Shown piece by piece: positions 1 through 6,576 of a stretch of 6,576 nucleotides of DNA (position 1 is its first letter; each line of letters starts with the position of its first letter). The stretch comes from Flavobacteriales bacterium (GTDB lineage Bacteria > Bacteroidota > Bacteroidia > Flavobacteriales_F > PHOS-HE28). Location of the stretch: positions 1 to 6,576 of the forward strand of contig JALOLX010000075.1 of NCBI GenBank assembly GCA_025455765.1, given 5' to 3'. The notes beneath the pieces are model-generated. The model saw only the letters and a program-made list of their open reading frames with translations, was not told where the DNA came from and searched no databases. The position numbers were made by a program, and so were the translations under genes.

Positions 1-1
1 G

Positions 2-3000
2 TGGAACGACACCACTTCGCTCGATCTGAACGCAGTGCTCCGGTTGGACCCGTCCGTTCCTGGGACCGTGCGCTGGCGCGATCGACGCACCCTCGCCTTT
101 GAACCCAGCGAGCGGATGGCTGCGGATAAGGATCATACTGTACAAGTGGACCTTGGGGCGCTTATCTCCGTGCCGCAGGACCACCGGTCGCTCCAGTACA
201 CGGTACATACTGTGGCCCAGGGGGCGCGCATCAGTGTGACCGATCTGCAAGGCACCGCAGCCTCCGGACAACAGTTGCACCTCAGTGTGCGCACCAAGGA
301 TGATGCCACCGCTCAGGACCTCCCCGGCTGCTTTCGCGCCGTACAGAACGGAACCGAACTTCCCCTCACCTGGAGCCATGAAGCGGACGGTCGCGCACAC
401 ACACTGATCGTGGGTGATGTGCAACGCGAGCGCACACACAGCACCATCGTGGTCACCTATGACGGGTCCGCCATCGGCACGAACGAACAGGAGGAGCTGC
501 AGATCGCCCTGCCGAGCCGCGATGAACTGGGTCTGATCGCCACTACGACACGGGATGACGGAGAGCGCTTCGCCGAGCTCATCTTCAGCGATCCCTTGGA
601 TGTGGCACAGGACCTCGAAGGCCGTGTGACGCTTGGCAATGGAGATGTGCGGCTGCATGTGGACGGCAACAAGCTCCTGGTGCTACCGGCCGATCAGCTG
701 GTGGGTGAGCAATTGATCAGTGTGGGACATGGCATCCGCGGTCAGCACGACATTGAGCTGCCCGGTGATACCGCCTTCACCATCGACTTCGCTGAGCGCA
801 AGCCCGCTGTGCGCATGTTGGGCGACGGTACCATCCTGCCTTCGAGCAACGGCATGGTGCTGCCGTTCGAGGCCGTGGGTCTGCATCACGTGGAGGTGCG
901 GGTGCTGCGCGTCACCACCAGCAATGTGCCTCAGTTCCTGCAGGTGAACGCGCTCAGCGGGAACAACGAGCTTGCCAGGGTGGGCCAACTGGTGGCGCGC
1001 CATCTGGTACCCTTGCGCACGGCGGATGCACCGGAACTCACCGACTGGAACCGCTACCACCTGGACCTCTCGACGTACTTCACCGCAGAACCTGGGGCCA
1101 TCTACCGGGTGGAGCTCTCCTTCCGTAGACAGCATAGTGCGCTGGCCTGTACGGGTGCACAAGGCGACCTGCCCGACCTGAGCTGGGAACAGGACCTGGC
1201 GACGGAACAGGGCCGGCACGATGGCAGTATCCACGAATGGTACGGATACGACCACGAAGGCTACTACTGGTATGAAGAGGACCTCGACCCCTGCGGCGAG
1301 GACTACTACCGCGCACAACGTCCACAGGGCCGCAATGTGCTTGCCAGCGACCTGGGACTAATGGCCAAGAGCGCCAACGATGGGAGCTGGCGCTTCGCCG
1401 TTGCTGACCTGGTCACCACGGCGCCTTTGGCCGGAGTGGAGCTTCGTGTACTGGGCCCACAGCACCAGGTGCTGGCTACGCTGAAGAGCGACAAGGACGG
1501 CCTGGCTGAACTGAACGCCACCGCTGCACGACCTGCACTTCTGGTGGCACAGAAGGGTGGCCAGTACGGGTACCTGAGGCTCGAACCGGGGAGTGCGCTT
1601 TCCGTGAGCGAGTTCGACGTGAGCGGACGGCAGACACAGAAGGGTGTGAAAGGCTTCCTCTACGGCGAGCGCGGTGTATGGCGGCCTGGTGATACCCTGC
1701 ACCTCGCCTTCATGCTGGAAGATGCCGCCATGGCGAAGGACCATCCCGTCGTACTACAACTCTTCGATCCGCAAGGACGTCCCCAGAACCGCCTTGTTGC
1801 AGGCATTGGGGTACAGGGCATCTATCGCTTCAGCACGGCCACTGCGCCCGATGCCCCCACAGGTCTGTGGAACGCGCAAGTGCAGGTGGGATCGGCGCGC
1901 TTCGAACGCAGCCTACGCATCGAAACGGTCCGCCCGAATCGTCTGCGGATCCAATTGGATGCAGGGGCTGAACGCCTACAGGGTCCCGGCCCCCACCCCA
2001 TGGCGCTCCATGCCGAATGGCTGCACGGCGCCCCCGCCCGCGATCTGCGCACCACCGTGACCCTTATACTGGCGGCCGATCGCCTGGCCTTCAAAGGCTA
2101 TGAGCACTGGAACTTCGAGGACCTCGCGCACAGCGTGACCGATGATGAAGTGCTCGTCTTCGAGGGGCGGACCGCTTCCGATGGCGACCTGCAGTTCCCC
2201 TTCACCGTGCCCCAGCGCGAAGGACTGCCCGCGCTGGTGAAGGCCAACCTGGTGACGCGCGTGTTCGAACCCGGCGGTGATGCCAGCATGGACCGCAGCA
2301 CCGTCAGCGTAACGCCCTACAGCGCCTACGCAGGCCTTCGCGTTCCTCCCGCCTCCGGCGAATGGGGAAGCTACTTCACCGATACCACCTACACGGTCGA
2401 TCTTGCGAGCCTCACTCCTGCTGGCGCGGCCTTGGGCGGTCGCAACCTTCGTGTGCAGGTATTGAAGCTCGGCCACAGCTGGTGGTGGGACGGAGCGGTG
2501 GGCGGTGAAGCCAATTACATGAGCGCCTCCCACAGTTCACTACGACAAGAGGTGACGTTGACCACGGACAGCCGCGGCCGAGCGACGTTCCCACTGAAGG
2601 TGGATCGCACCAACTGGGGCCGCATCGCGCTGCGTGTGCAGGACATGGAGAGCGGGCATGTCAGCGCTTCGCTGTTGTACTTCGACTGGCCAGGATGGGA
2701 AGGGCGCGCCCGCAGGGAGGATCCGAAGGCCGCATCGATGCTCACCTTCACAGCTGACAAGGACCGTTACCAGCCTGGCGACGAAGCCATACTCACCATC
2801 CCCTCCTCCGGGGAAGGGCGTGCGCTCATCACCATCGCCTCCCACGACCGCATCCTCAGCATGCGCTGGGTAGAACTCAGCGAGCGCGAGAGCCGCGTCA
2901 CCGTGCCCATTACCGCGGACATGGCGCCGAACGTCTACGCGGACGTGTGCCTCTTGCAACCGCACGGCAGCGTGGCCAACGACCTGCCCATCCGTCTGCA

Positions 3001-5368
3001 CGGTGTGCTGCCCCTGTTCGTAGAGGATGCCGCATCACGACTTGCTCCGGTGCTGAACGTGCCGAAGAACATCCGTACCGGCAGTCCCTTCCAGGTGAAG
3101 GTGAGCGAGGCCACAGGTCGCCCGATGACCTACACACTGGCCATTGTCGATGAGGGACTGCTCGACCTGACCCGCTTCCGTACGCCCGATCCGTGGAACC
3201 ACTTCCATGCCCGCGAGGCGCTTGGCATGCAAAGTTGGGACCTCTACGATGAGGTGATCGGCGCTTACGGACAGCAAGTGCAACGCATCCTGGCACTGGG
3301 AGGCAGCGATGAGGGCGGCCCTGTGGAAGGTGCTCGCGCGCAGCGCTTCGTACCGGTCGTGCGCTATTTGGGACCCTTCACCATCGGAGCGAAAGGTCAG
3401 GGACAACATTCCTTCACCTTGGAGAATTACGTGGGCTCTGTGCGCGTGATGGTGGTGGCGTCCAATGGCGCCAAGGCCCAAGGGCACGCGGAACAGCGGG
3501 TACCGGTGACCAAGCCGTTGATGGTACTGGCCAGCCTGCCACGACAGCTCGCCCCTGGCGAAACCGTGGACCTGCCCGTGACGCTCTTCGCCATGGAGCG
3601 TGCACCCGGCAACGTGAACGTAAGTGTGCGCACCACTGGGCCGGTGCAGCTGACCGGGGCGGCCACGCAACAGCTGCGCATGACCACCACGGGTGAACAG
3701 CTGCTGCGCTTCGGCATCAGCTGCCGCGATAAGAGCGGTGTGGCACGCATCATCGTCACCGCGGACAACGGCACGGACAAGGCCACCACCGAAGTGGAGA
3801 TCGACGTACGCGATCCTGGCCTGATGAGCAGCGACATAAGCGCACACCTCATCGGACCCGGCGAGCAGATCGAGATCGCCTATGCCCCGTTCGGTCTGCC
3901 GGGTAGCAACAGCGGCGAGATCGCTCTGAGCACCATGCCACCCATCAACCTCGGCGAGCGCCTGAAGTACCTGCTGCAGTACCCGCATGGCTGTCTCGAA
4001 CAGACCGCCTCGCGTGCCTTCGCCCAGCTCTACATCGACCGCATCGTGGACCTCTCCACCACGGAGCGTGCGCAGCTGGAGCGGCAAGTGGGTGATGCCA
4101 TGCGCCGCGTGGTGCAATTGCAGCGGGGCGATGGTGCGTTCAATACCTGGCCCAGCGGCGATGTGCATGACGGATGGAGCAGCACGTACGCCGGGCACTT
4201 CCTGGTGGAAGCACAGCGCGCGGGACATGCAGTGCCACAGCGCGCGCTGGACCGATGGGTGGAACACGCCCGCCGTGCCCTGCGCGAGGACCGACCCGAA
4301 AAGGCGAGCCCCATCGACCAGGCCGTACGCAGTGAGCTCGATGCGTATCGACTCTACGTGCTTGCCCTGGCCAAACGTGCAGAACCGGCGGCCATGAACC
4401 GACTGCGCGAGCGGAACGACCTCACCGTGCTTGCCCGCCACCTGCTCGCTGGCGCGTATGCGCTGAACGGTCGGAAAGATGTCGCGGGTAACTTGTTCGG
4501 GGCTGGTGCACCCCGGCAGGACGATCTGACCACTGCTTCCTGGACCTATGGCAGCGCGTTGCGCAACGATGCCATCACTGCCCACGTGCTTCACCTGCTC
4601 GGCCGTCGCACCGAGGCGTTCGCAGTGCTTCAACGCATGGCCGGATCGCTATCGGGGAACGAATGGCACAGCACACAGAGCACGGCGTTCGCGCTGTGGT
4701 CCATCGCGCAGATCACCGGCTTGGAGGCCGGCAACGCCGGTCTCCAAGCAACCATCACAGTGGATGGAAAGGCCCGCGAGGAACGCAGCCCCCGTCCACT
4801 GCGCTCCATACGCATCGACCAGGCGGATAAGCCCCATCGCATGCAGATACGCAACACCGGTAAGCAACCGCTGCACGTGCAACTCGTGCGTACAGGCCGA
4901 TCGGCCATGGGCCAGGAACAGGCGATCGAACGTGGCGTCATTACGCGTGTGCGCTTCGAGGACCGGAACGGACAGGCGATCGACCCGACCCGCGTGGAAC
5001 AAGGCACGGACGTGTTCGCGTTGGTGGAAGTGGTGCACGACGGCCAGCAGGGCGACCTGCGCAATATGGCCCTGACCCAGCTCTTCCCCAATGGTTGGGA
5101 GATCCGCCCCACTCGTCTGGAACAGGATCCTGAAGCTGTGCGGACCGATACCTATCAGGACTTCCGCGATGATCGTGTGCTGAGCTACTTCGACCTGCCG
5201 CGTGGTAGGGTACACCGCGTGCGGGTTGCGCTGAACGCCGCGTTCACCGGACGCTTCTGGATGCCGGGTGTGCAGGTGGAGGCCATGTACGACAACCGGA
5301 TACAGACGCGCACCACCGGCCAGTGGGTGGAGGTGGTGCCCGCCGGGGCGACCAGCGCTATTCCGTGA
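2..5368 (+). CDS. Bacterial alpha-2-macroglobulin family protein with thioester, 5'-truncated
   Basis: Likely a periplasmic or envelope-anchored broad-range protease trap (family of E. coli YfhM). The frame is open to the left edge. The GTG at 35 is not the true start, because conserved macroglobulin sequence (LDLNAVLRLDP, then W-R-D and TLAFEPSE) spans it. The signal peptide or lipobox and perhaps 100 residues are missing, judged from related proteins. Counting residue 1 at the GTG at 35: N-terminal MG domains run to about 520 with an acidic, Tyr-rich insert at 401-426; the MG2 motif GERGVWRPGD is at 544-553; a bait-region type domain covers about 900-1105 (RYQPGDEA, IVDEGLLDLTRF); a PF00207-type domain follows at about 1104-1190 (RFVPVVRYLGPF, ENYVGSVR); the thioester CLEQ is at 1320-1323 inside a helical domain at about 1297-1560; an MG10-like C-terminus spans about 1630-1770. 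Size matches Bacteroidota members. It converges on and overlaps the protease gene. No frameshift was seen. Family assignment is very secure; substrate and localisation are inferred. Confidence 0.95.
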   Translation, partial: WNDTTSLDLNAVLRLDPSVPGTVRWRDRRTLAFEPSERMAADKDHTVQVDLGALISVPQDHRSLQYTVHTVAQGARISVTDLQGTAASGQQLHLSVRTKDDATAQDLPGCFRAVQNGTELPLTWSHEADGRAHTLIVGDVQRERTHSTIVVTYDGSAIGTNEQEELQIALPSRDELGLIATTTRDDGERFAELIFSDPLDVAQDLEGRVTLGNGDVRLHVDGNKLLVLPADQLVGEQLISVGHGIRGQHDIELPGDTAFTIDFAERKPAVRMLGDGTILPSSNGMVLPFEAVGLHHVEVRVLRVTTSNVPQFLQVNALSGNNELARVGQLVARHLVPLRTADAPELTDWNRYHLDLSTYFTAEPGAIYRVELSFRRQHSALACTGAQGDLPDLSWEQDLATEQGRHDGSIHEWYGYDHEGYYWYEEDLDPCGEDYYRAQRPQGRNVLASDLGLMAKSANDGSWRFAVADLVTTAPLAGVELRVLGPQHQVLATLKSDKDGLAELNATAARPALLVAQKGGQYGYLRLEPGSALSVSEFDVSGRQTQKGVKGFLYGERGVWRPGDTLHLAFMLEDAAMAKDHPVVLQLFDPQGRPQNRLVAGIGVQGIYRFSTATAPDAPTGLWNAQVQVGSARFERSLRIETVRPNRLRIQLDAGAERLQGPGPHPMALHAEWLHGAPARDLRTTVTLILAADRLAFKGYEHWNFEDLAHSVTDDEVLVFEGRTASDGDLQFPFTVPQREGLPALVKANLVTRVFEPGGDASMDRSTVSVTPYSAYAGLRVPPASGEWGSYFTDTTYTVDLASLTPAGAALGGRNLRVQVLKLGHSWWWDGAVGGEANYMSASHSSLRQEVTLTTDSRGRATFPLKVDRTNWGRIALRVQDMESGHVSASLLYFDWPGWEGRARREDPKAASMLTFTADKDRYQPGDEAILTIPSSGEGRALITIASHDRILSMRWVELSERESRVTVPITADMAPNVYADVCLLQPHGSVANDLPIRLHGVLPLFVEDAASRLAPVLNVPKNIRTGSPFQVKVSEATGRPMTYTLAIVDEGLLDLTRFRTPDPWNHFHAREALGMQSWDLYDEVIGAYGQQVQRILALGGSDEGGPVEGARAQRFVPVVRYLGPFTIGAKGQGQHSFTLENYVGSVRVMVVASNGAKAQGHAEQRVPVTKPLMVLASLPRQLAPGETVDLPVTLFAMERAPGNVNVSVRTTGPVQLTGAATQQLRMTTTGEQLLRFGISCRDKSGVARIIVTADNGTDKATTEVEIDVRDPGLMSSDISAHLIGPGEQIEIAYAPFGLPGSNSGEIALSTMPPINLGERLKYLLQYPHGCLEQTASRAFAQLYIDRIVDLSTTERAQLERQVGDAMRRVVQLQRGDGAFNTWPSGDVHDGWSSTYAGHFLVEAQRAGHAVPQRALDRWVEHARRALREDRPEKASPIDQAVRSELDAYRLYVLALAKRAEPAAMNRLRERNDLTVLARHLLAGAYALNGRKDVAGNLFGAGAPRQDDLTTASWTYGSALRNDAITAHVLHLLGRRTEAFAVLQRMAGSLSGNEWHSTQSTAFALWSIAQITGLEAGNAGLQATITVDGKAREERSPRPLRSIRIDQADKPHRMQIRNTGKQPLHVQLVRTGRSAMGQEQAIERGVITRVRFEDRNGQAIDPTRVEQGTDVFALVEVVHDGQQGDLRNMALTQLFPNGWEIRPTRLEQDPEAVRTDTYQDFRDDRVLSYFDLPRGRVHRVRVALNAAFTGRFWMPGVQVEAMYDNRIQTRTTGQWVEVVPAGATSAIP
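1646..1723 (+). other. MG2 (PF01835-type) signature within the A2M protein
   Basis: Residues 538-563 of the A2M protein contain GFLYGERGVWRPGDTLHL. This matches the widely conserved signature of A2M-family MG2 domains, roughly 'D/E-R-x-x-Y/W-R-P-G-D-x-V/L'. The pattern is an aromatic-Arg-Pro-Gly-Asp turn followed by a hydrophobic strand. It fixes the reading frame and family in the middle of the protein, and the beta-sandwich probably extends to about residue 635. Recognised from memory of the family, not from a profile search. Confidence 0.85.
3293..3349 (+). other. Probable bait region of the A2M protein
   Basis: Residues about 1087-1105 (ALGGSDEGGPVEGARAQRF) form a short Gly/Glu-rich stretch that looks flexible. 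It lies between the conserved block ending in YDEVIGAYGQQ and the conserved RFVPVVRYLGPF block. In A2Ms the bait region is a poorly conserved exposed loop in this place, and its cleavage triggers the conformational change that exposes the thioester. Arg1101 and Arg1104 are candidate trypsin-like cut sites. The position is inferred from the conserved flanks; cleavage is not shown by sequence. Confidence 0.55.
3923..4714 (+). other. Thioester-containing helical domain with CLEQ site
   Basis: Residues about 1297-1560 form the thioester domain. The thioester motif CLEQ is encoded at 3992-4003 (Cys1320, Gln1323) in the context QYPHGCLEQTASRAF. In A2Ms the Cys side chain bonds to the Gln to form an internal thioester that covalently captures the attacking protease. 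Further landmarks are GDGAFNTWPSGD (1365-1376), STYAGHFLVEA (1383-1393) and STQSTAFALWSIA (1546-1558), all typical of the alpha/alpha barrel repeats of this domain. Both thioester residues are present, so this copy should be of the thioester-competent class, unlike paralogues that have lost the Cys. Confidence 0.9.
4719..4749 (+). repeat. Perfectly opposed inverted repeat (14-pair hairpin) inside the A2M gene
   Basis: The arms 4719-4732 and 4736-4749 pair over 14 positions: 13 Watson-Crick pairs plus one G-T position (4727/4741, a G-U wobble in the mRNA). They are separated by a three-base loop, AAC. The arms encode LEAG and AGLQ around Asn, where the helical thioester domain ends and the next beta domain begins. 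No T-run follows on either strand, so it does not look like an intrinsic terminator. The pairing is seen directly; any role is unknown. Confidence 0.8.
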
Positions 5369-6576
5369 CAGCGAAGCGGAAGGTCCGCTCACCTTCCGTA
5401 CTTCGAACGCGCAGCAGATAGGCACCGGTGCGGAGGTGCGGCACGTACACTTCCGTGCCGTCAAGGTTGCGCGTGCTCTGTTGCACTACGACACGCCCTG
5501 TCGCATCCAACACCTGCAATGATGCTGTGCGCGGACAGTCCTTGCATCGTAGTGTCAGCCTGCGCATGGTCGGCTCCACCAGCACTTCCAACGACTGGAG
5601 CGCTGCCACCTCGGGCACACCGATACCACCGCATGGGGCATAGCTCCCGTTCTGTTGCGTGAGGTTACCGGTGGGGCTGAGGAACAGGTACAGCTTCTCT
5701 TCCGGTGGGTTCGGGTTCTCGGTCCAGTGGTAGATCACCTTGCCGAACAGGTCCGCCTCATTGGGGCCGGTCTGTGGACCGCACGCGTTCACCGTGCAGC
5801 ACGACGCACCACCAGTGAGCGTGCCCACCACCCGCTTAGCAGCATTGAACAAGGGCGCACCGGAAGAGCCCGGCTCCATCACGCCATGACCATTGGCCGT
5901 GGGCACCCAGTTCACCCGCCAATGCGATCCTGCGGTAAAGCCCGCCCACGAGGCGTCCGTGGCTGGTGCCGTGTAGGTGCTGATGCATTTCGGGTCGCCG
6001 GCCGGATGATGGATGCTGACCGCGTTGGACGGTGGAACGGCCGATACCTGCCAGCCCGCGTAAAAGGCATTGTAGGAGGCCGGAACCACGTTGTTCAGTT
6101 CCAGGAGCAGGAAGTCCGAGCCATAGGTGCCGCCTCCCTGTGGTCCGGAATCATTGCTGTCCGCGAGGCGCTCACATCCGGTCATCACCTGTGTGGTGGG
6201 TGCAGTTCCTGTGTCGCAGCCGCGCTGGTAGTTGAAGAGGAACTGGTACGAGCCGAAGTTGGCCACCTCCGAATCCTCACCGCAATGGAAGGCGGTCAAC
6301 ACCAAGGGACGGCAATCCTGTGCGCTGTTGTTCATCAAGGTGCCGCTGCAGAAGCCTGCGCCAGCCGGTACCACCACGCGGATCCGCACCACTGCGTCGC
6401 GCTGCTCCGACCAGCCATCGCCCTCGCTGCAGGCTACATCCACCATGCATGCACCGGCACGGTCCTCAATGAGATCACGGTAGCTGTGCAGGAGGCGTTC
6501 GATGCGAAAGCTGCCCCGGAAGGGCACACCGACGGGTTCGTAGTACTCCACCACCACCCGATCGCCGGACACCGGC
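5358..6576 (-). CDS. Secreted lysyl-endopeptidase-like serine protease with T9SS sorting domain, 5'-truncated
   Basis: A chymotrypsin-fold endopeptidase resembling Achromobacter protease I (Lys-C), probably extracellular. The frame runs off the right edge. The GTG at 6572-6570 is not the real start because propeptide-like sequence (GDRVVVEYYEP, RIERLLHSYRD) crosses it; the signal peptide lies outside the window. Counting that codon as residue 1, the mature-like domain begins near 39 (AGACMVDVACSEGDG). The triad is His96 (VLTAFHCG), Asp153 (GSDFLLLELN) and Ser237 (EPGSSGAP). Asp274 aligns with the lysine-recognising Asp225 of protease I, and Trp209 with its Trp169, but its His210 is Thr253 here. 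All six disulphide cysteines have counterparts (42, 48, 75, 97, 119, 259). The catalytic domain ends near 312 and a sorting domain follows from about 326. The TAG stop at 5358-5360 lies inside the end of the convergent A2M gene. The alignment was done by eye from memory; family is confident, lysine specificity likely. Confidence 0.93.
   Translation of the reverse strand, partial: PVSGDRVVVEYYEPVGVPFRGSFRIERLLHSYRDLIEDRAGACMVDVACSEGDGWSEQRDAVVRIRVVVPAGAGFCSGTLMNNSAQDCRPLVLTAFHCGEDSEVANFGSYQFLFNYQRGCDTGTAPTTQVMTGCERLADSNDSGPQGGGTYGSDFLLLELNNVVPASYNAFYAGWQVSAVPPSNAVSIHHPAGDPKCISTYTAPATDASWAGFTAGSHWRVNWVPTANGHGVMEPGSSGAPLFNAAKRVVGTLTGGASCCTVNACGPQTGPNEADLFGKVIYHWTENPNPPEEKLYLFLSPTGNLTQQNGSYAPCGGIGVPEVAALQSLEVLVEPTMRRLTLRCKDCPRTASLQVLDATGRVVVQQSTRNLDGTEVYVPHLRTGAYLLRVRSTEGERTFRFAVTE
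5361..5597 (-). other. C-terminal T9SS type A sorting domain of the protease
   Basis: The last ~79 residues (326-404) follow the usual pattern of T9SS type A sorting domains. A strand with LQVLDATGRVV (352-362) stands where family members have an 'I-x-N-x-x-G-Q/R-x-V' strand. Next come YVPHLRTGAYLLRVRS (376-391), matching the conserved 'L-x-x-G-x-Y-x-x-x-V' segment, and a closing hydrophobic strand ending FRFAVTE. Such domains direct proteins through the outer membrane and are usually removed at the cell surface. The common basic C-terminal residue is absent here (the protein ends in Glu). A CxxC (343/346) just before the first strand is unusual. Confidence 0.85.
5377..5398. terminator. Weak candidate terminator hairpin at the convergent gene ends
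   Basis: An 8-bp perfect inverted repeat (CGGAAGGT at 5377-5384, ACCTTCCG at 5391-5398) with a 6-base loop begins 9 bp after the A2M stop codon, within the last codons of the opposing protease gene. It is well placed to end A2M transcription, but no T-run follows and the stem is short enough to occur by chance in a window of this size. Reported only because of its position. Confidence 0.2.

Noticed and set aside
35..37. GTG as the start of the A2M gene
   Set aside because: The frame is open to the window edge and the codons before it continue the conserved first macroglobulin domain; no signal peptide follows the GTG as an exported protein would need.
683..1318. Minus-strand open frame of 211 codons
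   Set aside because: A shadow of the A2M N-terminal domains. The Val-rich run at its start is simply the complement of the acidic/Tyr-rich insert, not a credible membrane segment of a real gene.
4113..4122. Ten-base perfect palindrome TGCAATTGCA
   Set aside because: Several palindromes of this length are expected by chance in 6.6 kb, and it sits in conserved thioester-domain coding sequence.
3035..4633. Long open frame of 532 codons on the minus strand
   Set aside because: It lies wholly inside the A2M gene, opposite its PF00207-like and thioester domains. The product is a His/Ala/Gly/Arg-rich translation with no recognisable domain; long antisense frames are common opposite GC-rich genes.
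6570..6572. GTG (minus strand) as the start of the protease gene
   Set aside because: The sequence after it is the end of a propeptide, not a signal peptide, and a further in-frame codon (Pro) precedes it at the edge.
1..6576. Novel defence system, mobile element, CRISPR array or RNA gene
   Set aside because: Both strands are accounted for by two recognisable genes. No spaced direct repeats, transposase or integrase motifs, terminal repeats or tRNA-like folds were seen.

Overview
This window is a GC-rich chromosomal fragment, almost certainly from a member of the Bacteroidota. The best evidence is a secreted protease whose C-terminus looks like a type A sorting domain of the type IX secretion system (T9SS), a system confined to that phylum. 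A very large alpha-2-macroglobulin (A2M) of the Bacteroidota layout fits the same assignment. The GC-rich, Arg-rich and Lys-poor coding points to one of the high-GC lineages (for example environmental Flavobacteriales relatives), but this finer placement is a guess.

Layout: the window is coding from end to end and holds two genes facing each other, both cut at their 5' ends by the window edges. Positions 2-5368 (+) encode about 1,788 residues of a bacterial A2M. It has macroglobulin domains, a PF01835-type MG2 motif, a bait-type segment, an intact CLEQ thioester, an alpha-helical thioester domain and a C-terminal MG10-like domain. Positions 5358-6576 (-) encode a lysyl-endopeptidase-like serine protease (relative of Achromobacter protease I) with an intact His-Asp-Ser triad, followed by the sorting domain. 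The two reading frames overlap tail to tail by 11 bp, so there is no intergenic region and no promoter or start-site RBS is visible for either gene.

How they may relate: the A2M family traps proteases that cut the bait region and is expected in the periplasm or at the cell envelope. The neighbour is a protease expected to cross the periplasm and be exported by T9SS. A functional inhibitor/protease pairing is possible but is inference from adjacency only; the genes are convergent and cannot share an mRNA.

No tRNA, rRNA, CRISPR array, insertion sequence or origin was seen, and I found no clearly novel multi-gene system. The most distinctive unexplained item is a 14-pair hairpin in the A2M coding sequence (4719-4749), placed where the thioester domain ends. 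The next is the protease's specificity and maturation features, including a prodomain junction without lysine.
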